DNA of 64,000 nt from Phyllobacterium endophyticum (GTDB taxonomy: Bacteria; Pseudomonadota; Alphaproteobacteria; Rhizobiales; Rhizobiaceae): NCBI RefSeq assembly GCF_003010935.1, contig NZ_PGGN01000007.1, forward strand, positions 124,001-188,000, given 5' to 3'. A program made the translations under genes and the position numbers. Under the pieces are notes generated by a model. That model was given only the letters and a program-made list of their open reading frames with translations, had not been told where the DNA came from and searched no databases. Below, piece by piece: positions 51,296-59,325 of the stretch. Numbering within the stretch: position 1 is the first letter of the stretch; every line of letters begins with the position of its first letter.

Positions 51296-52194
51296 CCACC
51301 CGTATGCCCGTACACACGCCCTACGATGGGTCGGCGCAACCCTTCACCATAGGGTTGCTTCAACTCGACCTGAAGGACTGGATCGAAATCGACGGCAATC
51401 TGCTCGCCTATCTCGCCGAGAAGCAGCGGCTATTCGCCCTCTATGGCGACAAGATTTTCGTCGAGGAGCCGGGCACGGAGGGTGCGCAAAAGGAAGTACT
51501 CGATCTTCTCGCCGCCCATTTGATTGAACGCTATCCTGAAACCTATGGCCGCGAAGGCGATCTAATCACTATCGCCGGGTGGGGCGAGCCCGTGCCACTT
51601 GGCGCTGCGGACACTCCATTCCTGCATCGCGCCGCCAGCCTCGTCCAGGAAGATCTCGTCCTGATGCGCAAGGATGAACGCCGCGGCTGGCATCTTGCCG
51701 CCGCCTCGCTCTCCTTTCCCTCGTCATGGACATTGCTGGAAAAGTTTGGCCGCTCCATGGACGACATCCATGCGCCGGTGCCGGATTTCGGCGCAGGCAC
51801 CCGCAATGCCGGGCTGATCACCCGCATGTTCGACAATCTGCGGCTGGATCGCCCGGTTCAGCGCATGAACTGGTCGCTGCAGCCCGATGGCGATCTCTAT
51901 CACCCGCTCGCAAGCCACCAGAAAGGCGCCCGCTACACTGAAGAGGATATTGCCGCGCAGAGTTATGTTCGCGTCGAGCGGCAGACATTGCGCAAATTGC
52001 CCGCCTCCGGCGATATTCTTTTCACCATCCGCATATATCTCGATCCGATAAGTGCCTTGAAGAAACACCCTGAGTGCAGCGCCGTGGCGGAAGCTTTTGC
52101 GCGCCAGCTCGAAGCGCTAAATCCTGCCCAGCTGCATTATAAAGGTATTATGACCATCCGCGACCGGCTTATCGAGGCGCTAAAACGGCTATGA
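51292..52194 (+). CDS. DUF3445 family protein (heme-dependent oxidative N-demethylase-like)
   Basis: The 300-residue protein matches DUF3445, which includes the heme-binding subunit of oxidative N-demethylases acting on small methylamines. Family patches are HTPYDGSAQPFTIGLLQLDL at the N-terminus, LVQEDLVLMRKDERRGWHLAAASLSFPSSW (about 118-147), and RVERQTLRKLPASGDILFTIRIY near 228. It overlaps pepF by 4 bp (ATGA), so the two are co-transcribed. The usual flavoprotein and tetrahydrofolate partners of the N-demethylases are absent here, so its substrate is unclear. Confidence 0.88.
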   Translation: MTTRMPVHTPYDGSAQPFTIGLLQLDLKDWIEIDGNLLAYLAEKQRLFALYGDKIFVEEPGTEGAQKEVLDLLAAHLIERYPETYGREGDLITIAGWGEPVPLGAADTPFLHRAASLVQEDLVLMRKDERRGWHLAAASLSFPSSWTLLEKFGRSMDDIHAPVPDFGAGTRNAGLITRMFDNLRLDRPVQRMNWSLQPDGDLYHPLASHQKGARYTEEDIAAQSYVRVERQTLRKLPASGDILFTIRIYLDPISALKKHPECSAVAEAFARQLEALNPAQLHYKGIMTIRDRLIEALKRL

Positions 52195-52346
52195 ACGCAC
52201 TTTGATTAAAAGTAGACCGAAATTTCGCCAGAAAAGCGCAATGGGTTGTTTGCGCTTTGTCAACTCTATGCTCTATGGTTTCTTTGAAGCGGACGTTTAG
52301 TCCGTCGCCCTCATTGATGGAGATCAAAATTAGGAGCAACAAAAAA

Positions 52347-53792
52347 ATGGCGAAGGCTAAATGGCCTGTACATGGAGAAATCGCCGGTCCGATCGTGATG
52401 ATCGGTTTCGGGTCCATCGGACGGGGTACCCTGCCCCTCATCGAACGCCACTTCAAATACGACAAATCCCGTTTCATCGTTGTCGATCCCAGCGACGCCA
52501 ACAAGAAACTCCTCGATGAACGGGGCATTCGCTTCATCCAGGAAGCGGTCACAAAAGAAAATTACAAGACGCTGCTCAAGCCGCTTTTGACCGAAGGCGG
52601 CGGACAAGGCTTCTGCGTCAATCTCTCAGTCGATACGTCGTCGGTCGATATTTTGCGCCTGTGCCGCAAGGTCGGCGCGCTCTACATCGATACGGTGATC
52701 GAGCCGTGGCCGGGCTTCTACTACGCCAGCAACCTCGATAATGCCGACCGCACCAATTATGCGCTGCGCCAGACCCTCCTTGCCGAAAAGAAGAAGAATC
52801 CCGGCGGGCCCACCGCGGTTTCCTGTTGCGGCGCCAATCCGGGCATGGTCTCCTGGTTCGTCAAGCAGGCCGTTCTCGACCTGGCGCGCGATCTTGGCGT
52901 CGAACATACGGAGCCCGCCCGCACGGATCGCGACAGCTGGGCCCGGCTGATGGACAAGGTCGGCGTCAAGGGCATCCATATTGCCGAGCGCGATACGCAG
53001 CGCGCCCACGAGCCAAAACCCTTCGGCGCCTTCTGGAATACGTGGTCTGTGGAAGGCTTTATTTCCGAGGGGCTTCAACCCGCCGAACTCGGCTGGGGAA
53101 CGCACGAAAAGTGGATGCCCAAGAATGCCCGCAAGCAGAAGAAGGGCAACAAGGCGGCGATCTTTCTCGAACAGCCCGGTGCCGACACCCGCATCCGCAC
53201 CTGGTGCCCGACGGAGGGCGCACAGTTCGGTCTGCTGGTCACGCATAATGAGGCGATCTCGATCGCGGATTTCTTCACCGTGCTCGACAAGAAGGGCAAG
53301 GTCGCCTACCGGCCCACGTGCCACTACGCCTACCACCCCGCCAATGTCGCCACGCTTTCGCTCGACGAGATGTTCGGTGCAGCAGGCAAGCCCCAGTCGA
53401 TCCAGCACGTGCTCGACGAATCGGAGATCGTCGATGGCGCCGATGAGTTGGGCGTGTTGCTCTATGGCCACGGCAAGAATGCCTATTGGTATGGCTCGCA
53501 GTTGACCATCGAGGAAGCCCGCAAGCTTGCTCCCTACCAAAACGCGACGGGACTGCAGGTTTCGTCGGCGGTCATGTCTGGCATGGTATGGGCGTTGGAG
53601 AATCCCGACGCCGGCATCGTCGAAACCGACGAGATGGATTTCCGCCGGTGCCTTGAGGTTCAAAAACCCTATCTGGGCCCGCTCAAGGGTCACTACACCG
53701 ACTGGACGCCTCTCGAAAACCGCCCGGGCCTATTCAAGGAGAACCTCGACCTTGATGATCCCTGGCAGTTCCGCAACATCCTGGTGCGGTAA
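52347..53792 (+). CDS. hss: Homospermidine synthase
   Basis: The 481-residue enzyme makes homospermidine from two putrescines (or putrescine and spermidine) with NAD+. It shows the Rossmann MIGFGSIGRGTLPLIERHF (about 18-36), VVDPSDANKK, DTVIEPWPGFYY and SCCGANPGMVSWFVK, and the saccharopine-dehydrogenase-like fold of bacterial HSS. Length matches alphaproteobacterial HSS. ATG 52347 follows TAGGAGC; the frame is open from 52257. The ornithine decarboxylase at 35.5 kb provides putrescine. A hairpin lies after the stop. Confidence 0.97.
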   Translation: MAKAKWPVHGEIAGPIVMIGFGSIGRGTLPLIERHFKYDKSRFIVVDPSDANKKLLDERGIRFIQEAVTKENYKTLLKPLLTEGGGQGFCVNLSVDTSSVDILRLCRKVGALYIDTVIEPWPGFYYASNLDNADRTNYALRQTLLAEKKKNPGGPTAVSCCGANPGMVSWFVKQAVLDLARDLGVEHTEPARTDRDSWARLMDKVGVKGIHIAERDTQRAHEPKPFGAFWNTWSVEGFISEGLQPAELGWGTHEKWMPKNARKQKKGNKAAIFLEQPGADTRIRTWCPTEGAQFGLLVTHNEAISIADFFTVLDKKGKVAYRPTCHYAYHPANVATLSLDEMFGAAGKPQSIQHVLDESEIVDGADELGVLLYGHGKNAYWYGSQLTIEEARKLAPYQNATGLQVSSAVMSGMVWALENPDAGIVETDEMDFRRCLEVQKPYLGPLKGHYTDWTPLENRPGLFKENLDLDDPWQFRNILVR

Positions 53793-53799
53793 ATCGATC

Positions 53800-53830
53800 A
53801 AGTCCCTCCTTCTCATCGTGGGAGGGACTT
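53800..53830 (+). terminator. Stem-loop terminator after hss
   Basis: AAGTCCCTCC (53800-53809) pairs perfectly over 10 bp with GGAGGGACTT (53821-53830) around an 11-nt loop, 8 bp after the hss stop. There is no T-run, so it may act as a 3'-end hairpin more than a classical terminator; it also lies between convergent genes. Confidence 0.6.
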
Positions 53831-53857
53831 CAGCCAAGACAGGATATGTTTGGAGGG

Positions 53858-54028
53858 CTATTCCGCAGGCGTAAGACGTGCGGTACGCCGTTTTTCCAGT
53901 TCCGCCTGCAGGAACTTCAACCTGGCACGGCGTGGCAATGATCTTCTATAATCCCACTCACTGTAAGCCCATGATCCAACGCCGACAGTTAGGCATATGA
54001 CAAAGGAGAAAATGGCGTAGGTCAGCAT
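53858..54028 (-). CDS. 56-residue small membrane protein coupled to the upstream gene by TAATG
   Basis: Translation of the minus strand gives one hydrophobic helix (MLTYAIFSFVICLTVGVGSWAY, about 2-22) and a basic, amphipathic tail (RRSLPRRARLKFLQAELEKRR). Its ATG (54026-54028) overlaps the TAA of the 108-residue gene upstream as TAATG, a classic sign of translational coupling, which supports it as real despite its size. No family was recognised. With its upstream partner it may form a small inner-membrane complex. Confidence 0.65.
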   Translation of the reverse strand: MLTYAIFSFVICLTVGVGSWAYSEWDYRRSLPRRARLKFLQAELEKRRTARLTPAE

Positions 54029-54354
54029 TACTCCAGTTCCTTTCTCAATATCAATCTGCCCAGATTATGGAGTGCCGAAAATAGCACGAACCAAATGCAC
54101 GTTGCAAATATCAGCAACAGGCTGCGACCAACGTCGATATTTATCATTATATCCGGGTTGAGGACTATCGCGGCACTCGGACCAAAAAAACCGACAGCGA
54201 TTGCCGCCGTGGACATACGGTCGGCGGCGGCAGCTTTATACTTGGCCAGTTCGTTGGCATGCGTCTTTTCCCGCTTGATCTCTTCTTTGATACGCTCTTC
54301 TGACATTTTCCGCAGTTGCTCGACAAGTTCATCGTCATTGAACTCATCACTCAT
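54028..54354 (-). CDS. Small membrane protein with N-terminal coiled coil
   Basis: The 108-residue protein has a highly charged helical N-terminus (about 1-48, LVEQLRKMSEERIKEEIKREKTHANELAKYKAAAADR), likely a coiled coil, then two membrane helices (about 49-70, and 77-97, SLLLIFATCIWFVLFSALHNL). ATG 54354 follows GGGAGAGAGGG; the open frame back to 54693 is only antisense to omp10. Its stop overlaps the start of the 56-residue gene (TAATG). Divergent from omp10. Function is unknown. Confidence 0.7.
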   Translation of the reverse strand: MSDEFNDDELVEQLRKMSEERIKEEIKREKTHANELAKYKAAAADRMSTAAIAVGFFGPSAAIVLNPDIMINIDVGRSLLLIFATCIWFVLFSALHNLGRLILRKELE

Positions 54355-54490
54355 GCCCTCTCTCCCGCGTAGCTTGACCGTAATCACACGACAAACCACT
54401 GATCCTTCGAATTTACAATTAAACTTAGGTCTTGTTTTTGCTTGATTTTCGCGGCATTTAAGAACCATGTTCCATTGGGAGATTGTCTGG

Positions 54491-54880
54491 ATGAAACGCT
54501 TTTCGGTTGCCACCGGCACAGCCACACTGGCCCTGATCCTCTCCGGCTGCATGAGCGGCGGTGTCCAGGAGGGCGGACCTGTACAGACGACGCGTCCAAC
54601 CGACGCCGTGCAGGGCCAATGGTTCGATACGTCGGGAGTTGCTTTCTCCAATTTCAACGCTGGCGTCTTTGAAACGCGTGCGAATGACACCAAGGAGAAG
54701 TTGGCCGAGGGGAACTATCGTTTTGCCTCTGCCAATCTGATCGAGATCAACCTGCGCTCGCTCGCGCGCGGCACCCAGTCCAAGGTCAATTGTGCCCTCG
54801 TCAACGCCGCTCAGCTCAATTGCACCTCGTCATCCGGTCAGCAATTCTCACTCACACGCCGCTCCCCGCAAGTGGGCTAA
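54491..54880 (+). CDS. omp10: Omp10-type outer-membrane lipoprotein
   Basis: The 129-residue lipoprotein has a signal peptide with a lipobox LALILSGC (Cys at about residue 19) and a C-terminal beta-rich domain. The body carries GQWFDTSGVAFSNFNAGVFETR, NDTKEKLAEGNY, LIEINLRSL and TSSSGQQFSLTRR, the conserved blocks of Brucella Omp10. ATG 54491 is chosen over 54467 because of the signal peptide and GGGAGATTG upstream. hemH lies about 4.4 kb further on, whereas in Brucella the two are neighbours (from memory). It is anchored in the outer membrane; role in Brucella is surface-exposed structural. Confidence 0.9.
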   Translation: MKRFSVATGTATLALILSGCMSGGVQEGGPVQTTRPTDAVQGQWFDTSGVAFSNFNAGVFETRANDTKEKLAEGNYRFASANLIEINLRSLARGTQSKVNCALVNAAQLNCTSSSGQQFSLTRRSPQVG

Positions 54881-54954
54881 TCCAAGACTGAACAAAACTG
54901 TCTTAAGAATGACAAGGTAATGCGGCAGATGGTGTCCGAAACAGGATCGTAGCC

Positions 54955-55248
54955 ATGAGACCATCCATCGCTCTTGCCTTAAAGCGAACTGCAGTCCGTG
55001 AAACTGCCGGGCGATTTGATAAGCTTGCCAATCTTCGCGTCTTCGGTTCGGTCTTGCACGGCACTGACAAGGACGGCAGCGATCTCGATCTGTTGGTAGA
55101 TACTTTGCCTGGAACAACATTGTTTGATCTTGGTGGATTACAGGACGAACTCGAGGAATTGCTTGGCGTACCCGTCGACCTCCTGACGCCAGGCGATCTA
55201 CCACCAAAATTCCGCATCCAGGTCCTGTCCGAGGCGCAGCTTATATGA
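54955..55248 (+). CDS. MntA-type minimal nucleotidyltransferase (antitoxin)
   Basis: The 97-residue protein has the minimal nucleotidyltransferase signature GSVLHGTDKDGSDLD (GSx10DxD), which coordinates metal ions and ATP, and a C-terminal VPVDLLTPGDLPPKF segment. In HEPN/MNT modules this enzyme AMPylates the HepT toxin at a tyrosine and neutralises it. The start follows AGGATCG. It overlaps the hepT remnant start by ATGA. Its partner toxin is truncated here, so the antitoxin is likely orphaned. Confidence 0.9.
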   Translation: MRPSIALALKRTAVRETAGRFDKLANLRVFGSVLHGTDKDGSDLDLLVDTLPGTTLFDLGGLQDELEELLGVPVDLLTPGDLPPKFRIQVLSEAQLI

Positions 55249-55539
55249 AAACCAAACGCCTTGCGGAGTATCTTGATCACATCAGGCAGGCAGCCATCGA
55301 CGCAGAAGCATTTGTTGAGGGCATGAGCAAGTCTGACTTCCTTGCGGATAGACGCACTCAGCAAGCAGTCGTTATGAGCATCATCATTGTGGGCGAAGCC
55401 GCGACGAAAGTTCTCGAGCGGCATGGCGACTTCGCGAAGCACCAACACCGTGCAGTCGGCGTTTCCACTCCTGATCGCTCGATTGCAACAGATCCACGTC
55501 CATGACAAAGGCAATGATCATCCGGCGTCGCAGACATAA
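55245..55539 (+). pseudogene. HepT (HEPN toxin) remnant with internal deletion
   Basis: The frame begins as a normal HepT (MKTKRLAEYLDHIRQAA, VVMSIIIVGEAATKVLERHGDFAKH), then departs at about residue 68 into an unrelated tail and stops at 55505. The normal C-terminus is found in another frame from 55447 (TVQSAFPLLIARL) to TAA 55539. The missing middle would hold the catalytic R-x4-6-H of HEPN RNases and the AMPylated Tyr. The deletion is out of frame, so the toxin should be inactive. The MntA partner upstream is intact. Confidence 0.85.
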
Positions 55540-55549
55540 GGAGCGCGTA

Positions 55550-57403
55550 ATGCGCAAAATCTTGAGAACGCTCATAGTTGCCACCTCAGCCCTCGGTATG
55601 GCCGCAAGCGCCGCCATGGCCGACTACACGCTCAATATCCTGCATATCAACGACCAGCATTCCCGCATCGAGCCAATCAACAAATATGATTCCACGTGCT
55701 CGGCTGAAGAAGAGAGCAAGAACGAATGTTTCGGCGGCATCGCCCGCGTCAAGGCCAAGATAGATGAACGCCGCAACGCCCTGTCCAGGGATGGCGGCAA
55801 TGTCATCGTTCTCGATGCGGGCGACGAATTTCAGGGCTCGCTGTTCTACACGACGTACAAGGGCGAGGACACGGCCGAATTCATGAACGGCATCGGCTTC
55901 GATGTCATGGCGCTCGGCAACCACGAATTCGATGACACGCCCGTCACGCTCGCGAAATTCCTCGACAAGATGAAGGTGCCGGTCATTTCCTCCAATACGG
56001 AGGCGGCAGCAGGCTCGCTCATCGCCGGCAAGATCAAGCCCTATGTCATCGAGGAGATCGGCGGCCAGAAGATCGGCGTCATCTCCGCCCTCACCACCGA
56101 CACGGCAGAAATCTCCAGCCCCGGCCCGAGCGTCAAATTCGCCGATGAGATCGAAGCGTTGAAGCGGCAGGTCGATGCGCTGAAGGCAGAGGGCGTCAAC
56201 AAGATCATTGCCCTCAACCATGCCGGCTATTCCAAGGACAAGGAGATCGCCGCCAATGTCGATGGCATCGATGTGATCGTTGGCGGCCACAGCCACACGC
56301 TTCTTTCCAATACCGACCCCGAAGCGGCGGGGCCTTACCCGACCCTCGTCAAGAATCCTTCGGGCCGCGACGTGCCGATCGTCCAGGCGAAGTCCTACTC
56401 GAAATATCTTGGCGAGTTGAAGGTCACGTTCGACGACGAGGGCAATGTGACGAAAAGCGAGGGCGCCCCCATCCTGCTCGATTCCTCCGTCACGCCAGAC
56501 CCGGCTTTCGTCGCCCGCGTCCAGGAACTGGCCAAGCCCTTGGAAGAGCTGAAGGCACGCAAGGTCGGCGAATCCACCGGCGTCATCGAGGCGGCGCGTG
56601 AAGTATGCCGCTTCAAGGAGTGCAGCATGGGCGATCTCGTTGCCGATGCCATGCTCGACCGCGTCAAGGGACAGGGCGTCACCATCGCCATCATCAATGG
56701 CGGCGGCCTGCGCGCTTCCATAGATGCGGGTGACGTCACCATGGGCGAAGTGCTGACCGTGCTGCCCTTCCAGAACACCCTGGCGACATTCCAGCTGCGA
56801 GGCTCAGACGTCGTCGCAGCGCTCGAGAATGGCGTCAGTCAGATCGACCAGGGCGCCGGACGCTTTCCGCAGGTCGCCGGGTTGAAATATGCCTTCGACG
56901 TGACGAAGCCGGCAGGAAGCCGCATATCGGATGTTCAGGTGATGCAGGGAGAAAGCTGGCGGCCGATCGATATCGCAGCAACTTATGGCGTGGTCTCCAA
57001 CAACTACATGCGGGCGGGCGGCGATGGTTACAAGATCTTTTCGACGAATGCCGTGAACGCCTACGACTATGGTCCGGGACTGGAGCTGGTTCTGGCCGAT
57101 TATCTTGCCAAACATACACCATACAAGCCCTATACGGACGGGCGCATCACCGCAACATTGGCCGGAGCGCCTGCCCAAGCCCCGACGCCTCCCGCACCGG
57201 AAGCCCCCAAGACTGCCACAACGTCAACCACCGCAAACCATCATCCGAAAACATACACGATCAAGCGCGGTGATAATTTCTGGGACATTGCACAAGAGGT
57301 CTACGGCAAGGGCGCCGAATGGAGAAAACTTGCCGGAGCAAATCCGGACATGAAGGTCATGAAACTGCCCGTCGGCGCCGAGATGAAAGTCCCGGCGATC
57401 TAG
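55550..57403 (+). CDS. 5'-nucleotidase/UDP-sugar hydrolase family protein with LysM domain
   Basis: The 617-residue periplasmic enzyme has a signal peptide (about 1-24) and an N-terminal metallophosphatase domain with LHINDQHSRIEP (first metal ligands), GDEFQGS, GNHEFDD and GGHSHT. A C-terminal nucleotide-specificity domain (GVIEAAREVC to about 520) follows. After a Pro/Ala/Thr linker comes a LysM domain (about 570-617: YTIKRGDNFWDIAQEVYG), which binds peptidoglycan and is unusual in this family. It would dephosphorylate nucleotides or hydrolyse UDP-sugars in the periplasm while tethered to the wall. AAGGAG precedes ATG 55550. Confidence 0.92.
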   Translation: MRKILRTLIVATSALGMAASAAMADYTLNILHINDQHSRIEPINKYDSTCSAEEESKNECFGGIARVKAKIDERRNALSRDGGNVIVLDAGDEFQGSLFYTTYKGEDTAEFMNGIGFDVMALGNHEFDDTPVTLAKFLDKMKVPVISSNTEAAAGSLIAGKIKPYVIEEIGGQKIGVISALTTDTAEISSPGPSVKFADEIEALKRQVDALKAEGVNKIIALNHAGYSKDKEIAANVDGIDVIVGGHSHTLLSNTDPEAAGPYPTLVKNPSGRDVPIVQAKSYSKYLGELKVTFDDEGNVTKSEGAPILLDSSVTPDPAFVARVQELAKPLEELKARKVGESTGVIEAAREVCRFKECSMGDLVADAMLDRVKGQGVTIAIINGGGLRASIDAGDVTMGEVLTVLPFQNTLATFQLRGSDVVAALENGVSQIDQGAGRFPQVAGLKYAFDVTKPAGSRISDVQVMQGESWRPIDIAATYGVVSNNYMRAGGDGYKIFSTNAVNAYDYGPGLELVLADYLAKHTPYKPYTDGRITATLAGAPAQAPTPPAPEAPKTATTSTTANHHPKTYTIKRGDNFWDIAQEVYGKGAEWRKLAGANPDMKVMKLPVGAEMKVPAI

Positions 57404-57555
57404 TACTTTTTCGCGTCGCAACAACGCGAATTTCATCCCGGCGTTGAATATCTTGCATAAGGATCGCAGTTCTTTTGGTTCAGGACTTCTTCCCGCAGAA
57501 TTGTTCTGATGGTTTGAATTACCCTCGTATTCACCTCACCCGCAGCTCCGCAGCG

Positions 57556-57610
57556 ACCTCCCCTGTCCAGGGGGAGGTGGGAGCCCCACCCTCCCGCAGC
57601 GGGGAGGGTG
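57556..57610. repeat. Two adjacent GC-rich hairpins between convergent genes
   Basis: ACCTCCCC (57556-57563) pairs with GGGGAGGT (57571-57578). A second stem, CACCCTCCC (57587-57595), pairs with GGGAGGGTG (57602-57610). Each has a 6-7-nt loop. Tandem hairpins of this kind resemble REP-type elements or a bidirectional terminator between the nucleotidase and the convergent protease gene. Confidence 0.55.
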
Positions 57611-57645
57611 AAGAAAATCAGGCGATTTGTATCAGGCCCGCATGG

Positions 57646-59100
57646 TCATGCGAATTGAGAGGCCGCCGCGAGGGTAAGATCCACTCCCCCGAACTTGTCG
57701 GCGGTCTGGGTAAACCTTCCCGATGGATCATTTGTCATGGCCAAATGATAGGAACTCGACTTATCGCCAAAGGTTAGAAGCTTTCCGAGATCGGCGAAAT
57801 GGAATGACGACGGGGCAGCATCGGTAAAGTGAATTTTGTCGCCGATGTTCAAATCCGCGATGGTCGATCCGTCAAATCCCTTGAGCGTGCTTTCAAACGT
57901 ATCGTTACCGCCACCGCCCTTCATCACGGTCTTCAGATCGACATTCTTTATGATCGTATCGTTACCCTGCGTGCCGACGACATGATCGATCTTGGTGCCG
58001 AAGGCAATACCGATATTATCGATCATATTACCTTTCGGACTGGCACTGATGAAGGTTCCAGGGGTGAGATCGATTTTCGCTCCGTGCGTGTAGCCTGAAA
58101 GATCAACCGTATTGTCAGTACCGGAATCATAAATTGTCACCCGTGGATCGTGATTGATCTTGAAGTCCAGAACATCGCTTTCCGGACCCTTTACATTGCT
58201 GTTGAAACCGAACGTCTGCCCGCCGGTCAGCGCGCCACCAACGGGCTTGCCATAAAGCCGTTGCACCGCGGCAACATCCGCGATCATCGGCGTGTAAGGG
58301 GTCCAGGCATTTCTCTCTGACATGGCCGGATCACCATAATATCGGGCTTTTGGGTCGTCCGCATTCAAGTAAGACATGATCGACCACTGGTGGGAATCAT
58401 AGGGGCCATTTTGTGCAGTCATACCATCTGCGGTGCCATTATATTTCCCGCTATGTGATAGGCCTATGGCATGACCGATCTCGTGTGCTATGACACCTAT
58501 TGCATAATGATTGCTGGTATCGATGGGGCCTACGGCTTTATCCTTGATGGTGATTTCAGCATCAGTGATAGTCGAAGCAATGGAACCGTCGCCTGCAATA
58601 TCGGCGTTACCAATCGTAGACCAGTGCGTGTTACCTGGATGAGCATTCTTATCCACAGGGCGGATAAACGTGATACCCTTACCCTGCAACGCCGCTGTTT
58701 CCTTGAACTGGATGTTGGCCACGTTCGACCAATCTGCCAAGGCAACCCTGAAGGCAGCCTTTTCGGTTTCCGTGTAGTGAGATGCCTTGTCAAAATTATA
58801 GTTGACGACGCCTCCTTTTGTACCGATCTTTGGAGACCCGAATTTTCGGGTTTCGGCCTCCGTCGGATATTCGGTTGGATGGTAGTCCGCGGGAACCGCG
58901 TGATGGTTGACGGCGTCTGTGATTCTGACATCGGCTTTGCCGGATCTATCGACGTGTGACACATAGGTGATGACATCATCCAATGTCGGGGTATGCGTTT
59001 GTGGCGATTTTACAGGTGAGATCGCCGCAAGAGCGTTGGTGCGTGTGTATTGATTGACGAACTCATCGAAATCCTTGGCTGAAAAATCCAATTGGTCCAA
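57646..59100 (-). CDS. Serralysin-like M10 metalloprotease with RTX-type C-terminus
   Basis: The 484-residue zinc protease has the M10B active site HEIGHAIGLSH (206-216; three His, Glu207) and the Met-turn in SIMSYL (Met242), so it is a metzincin. The C-terminal third has GxxGNDT-type Ca2+-binding turns (GTQGNDTI, GGGGNDTF) and ends in a beta-rich tail typical of type I-secreted substrates. It starts at TTG 59100, strongly supported by GGAGG six bases upstream. There is no Sec signal. No inhibitor (Inh) or secretion genes adjoin it. Divergent from hemH. Confidence 0.9.
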   Translation of the reverse strand: MDQLDFSAKDFDEFVNQYTRTNALAAISPVKSPQTHTPTLDDVITYVSHVDRSGKADVRITDAVNHHAVPADYHPTEYPTEAETRKFGSPKIGTKGGVVNYNFDKASHYTETEKAAFRVALADWSNVANIQFKETAALQGKGITFIRPVDKNAHPGNTHWSTIGNADIAGDGSIASTITDAEITIKDKAVGPIDTSNHYAIGVIAHEIGHAIGLSHSGKYNGTADGMTAQNGPYDSHQWSIMSYLNADDPKARYYGDPAMSERNAWTPYTPMIADVAAVQRLYGKPVGGALTGGQTFGFNSNVKGPESDVLDFKINHDPRVTIYDSGTDNTVDLSGYTHGAKIDLTPGTFISASPKGNMIDNIGIAFGTKIDHVVGTQGNDTIIKNVDLKTVMKGGGGNDTFESTLKGFDGSTIADLNIGDKIHFTDAAPSSFHFADLGKLLTFGDKSSSYHLAMTNDPSGRFTQTADKFGGVDLTLAAASQFA

Positions 59101-59325
59101 AATGACCTCCAGAAGTAAGCCGGAACTGAGCCAGCTAATGCATTGGCATTAATACCAACGGCTTATCTTGGATCGCCGATTGTGGCGAAACAGCGAATAA
59201 TAATATTTAGCCGGTTCACGTTTATTTGACGTACTCGGTAAGCGTTCACCAATGGCTGCGGCCTTTCGCACCCTTGCTTTCACGCCGGCGCCCACTACGT
59301 TCCCAGCACAGAAGTGGAGCAGCAA

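Noticed and set aside
52626-53693. 355-codon minus-strand frame opposite hss
   Set aside because: Shadow of homospermidine synthase; no supporting motif or ribosome-binding site.
54355-54693. N-terminal extension of the coiled-coil membrane protein frame
   Set aside because: The extra 113 codons are antisense to omp10, whereas ATG 54354 has a strong GGGAGAGAGGG site.
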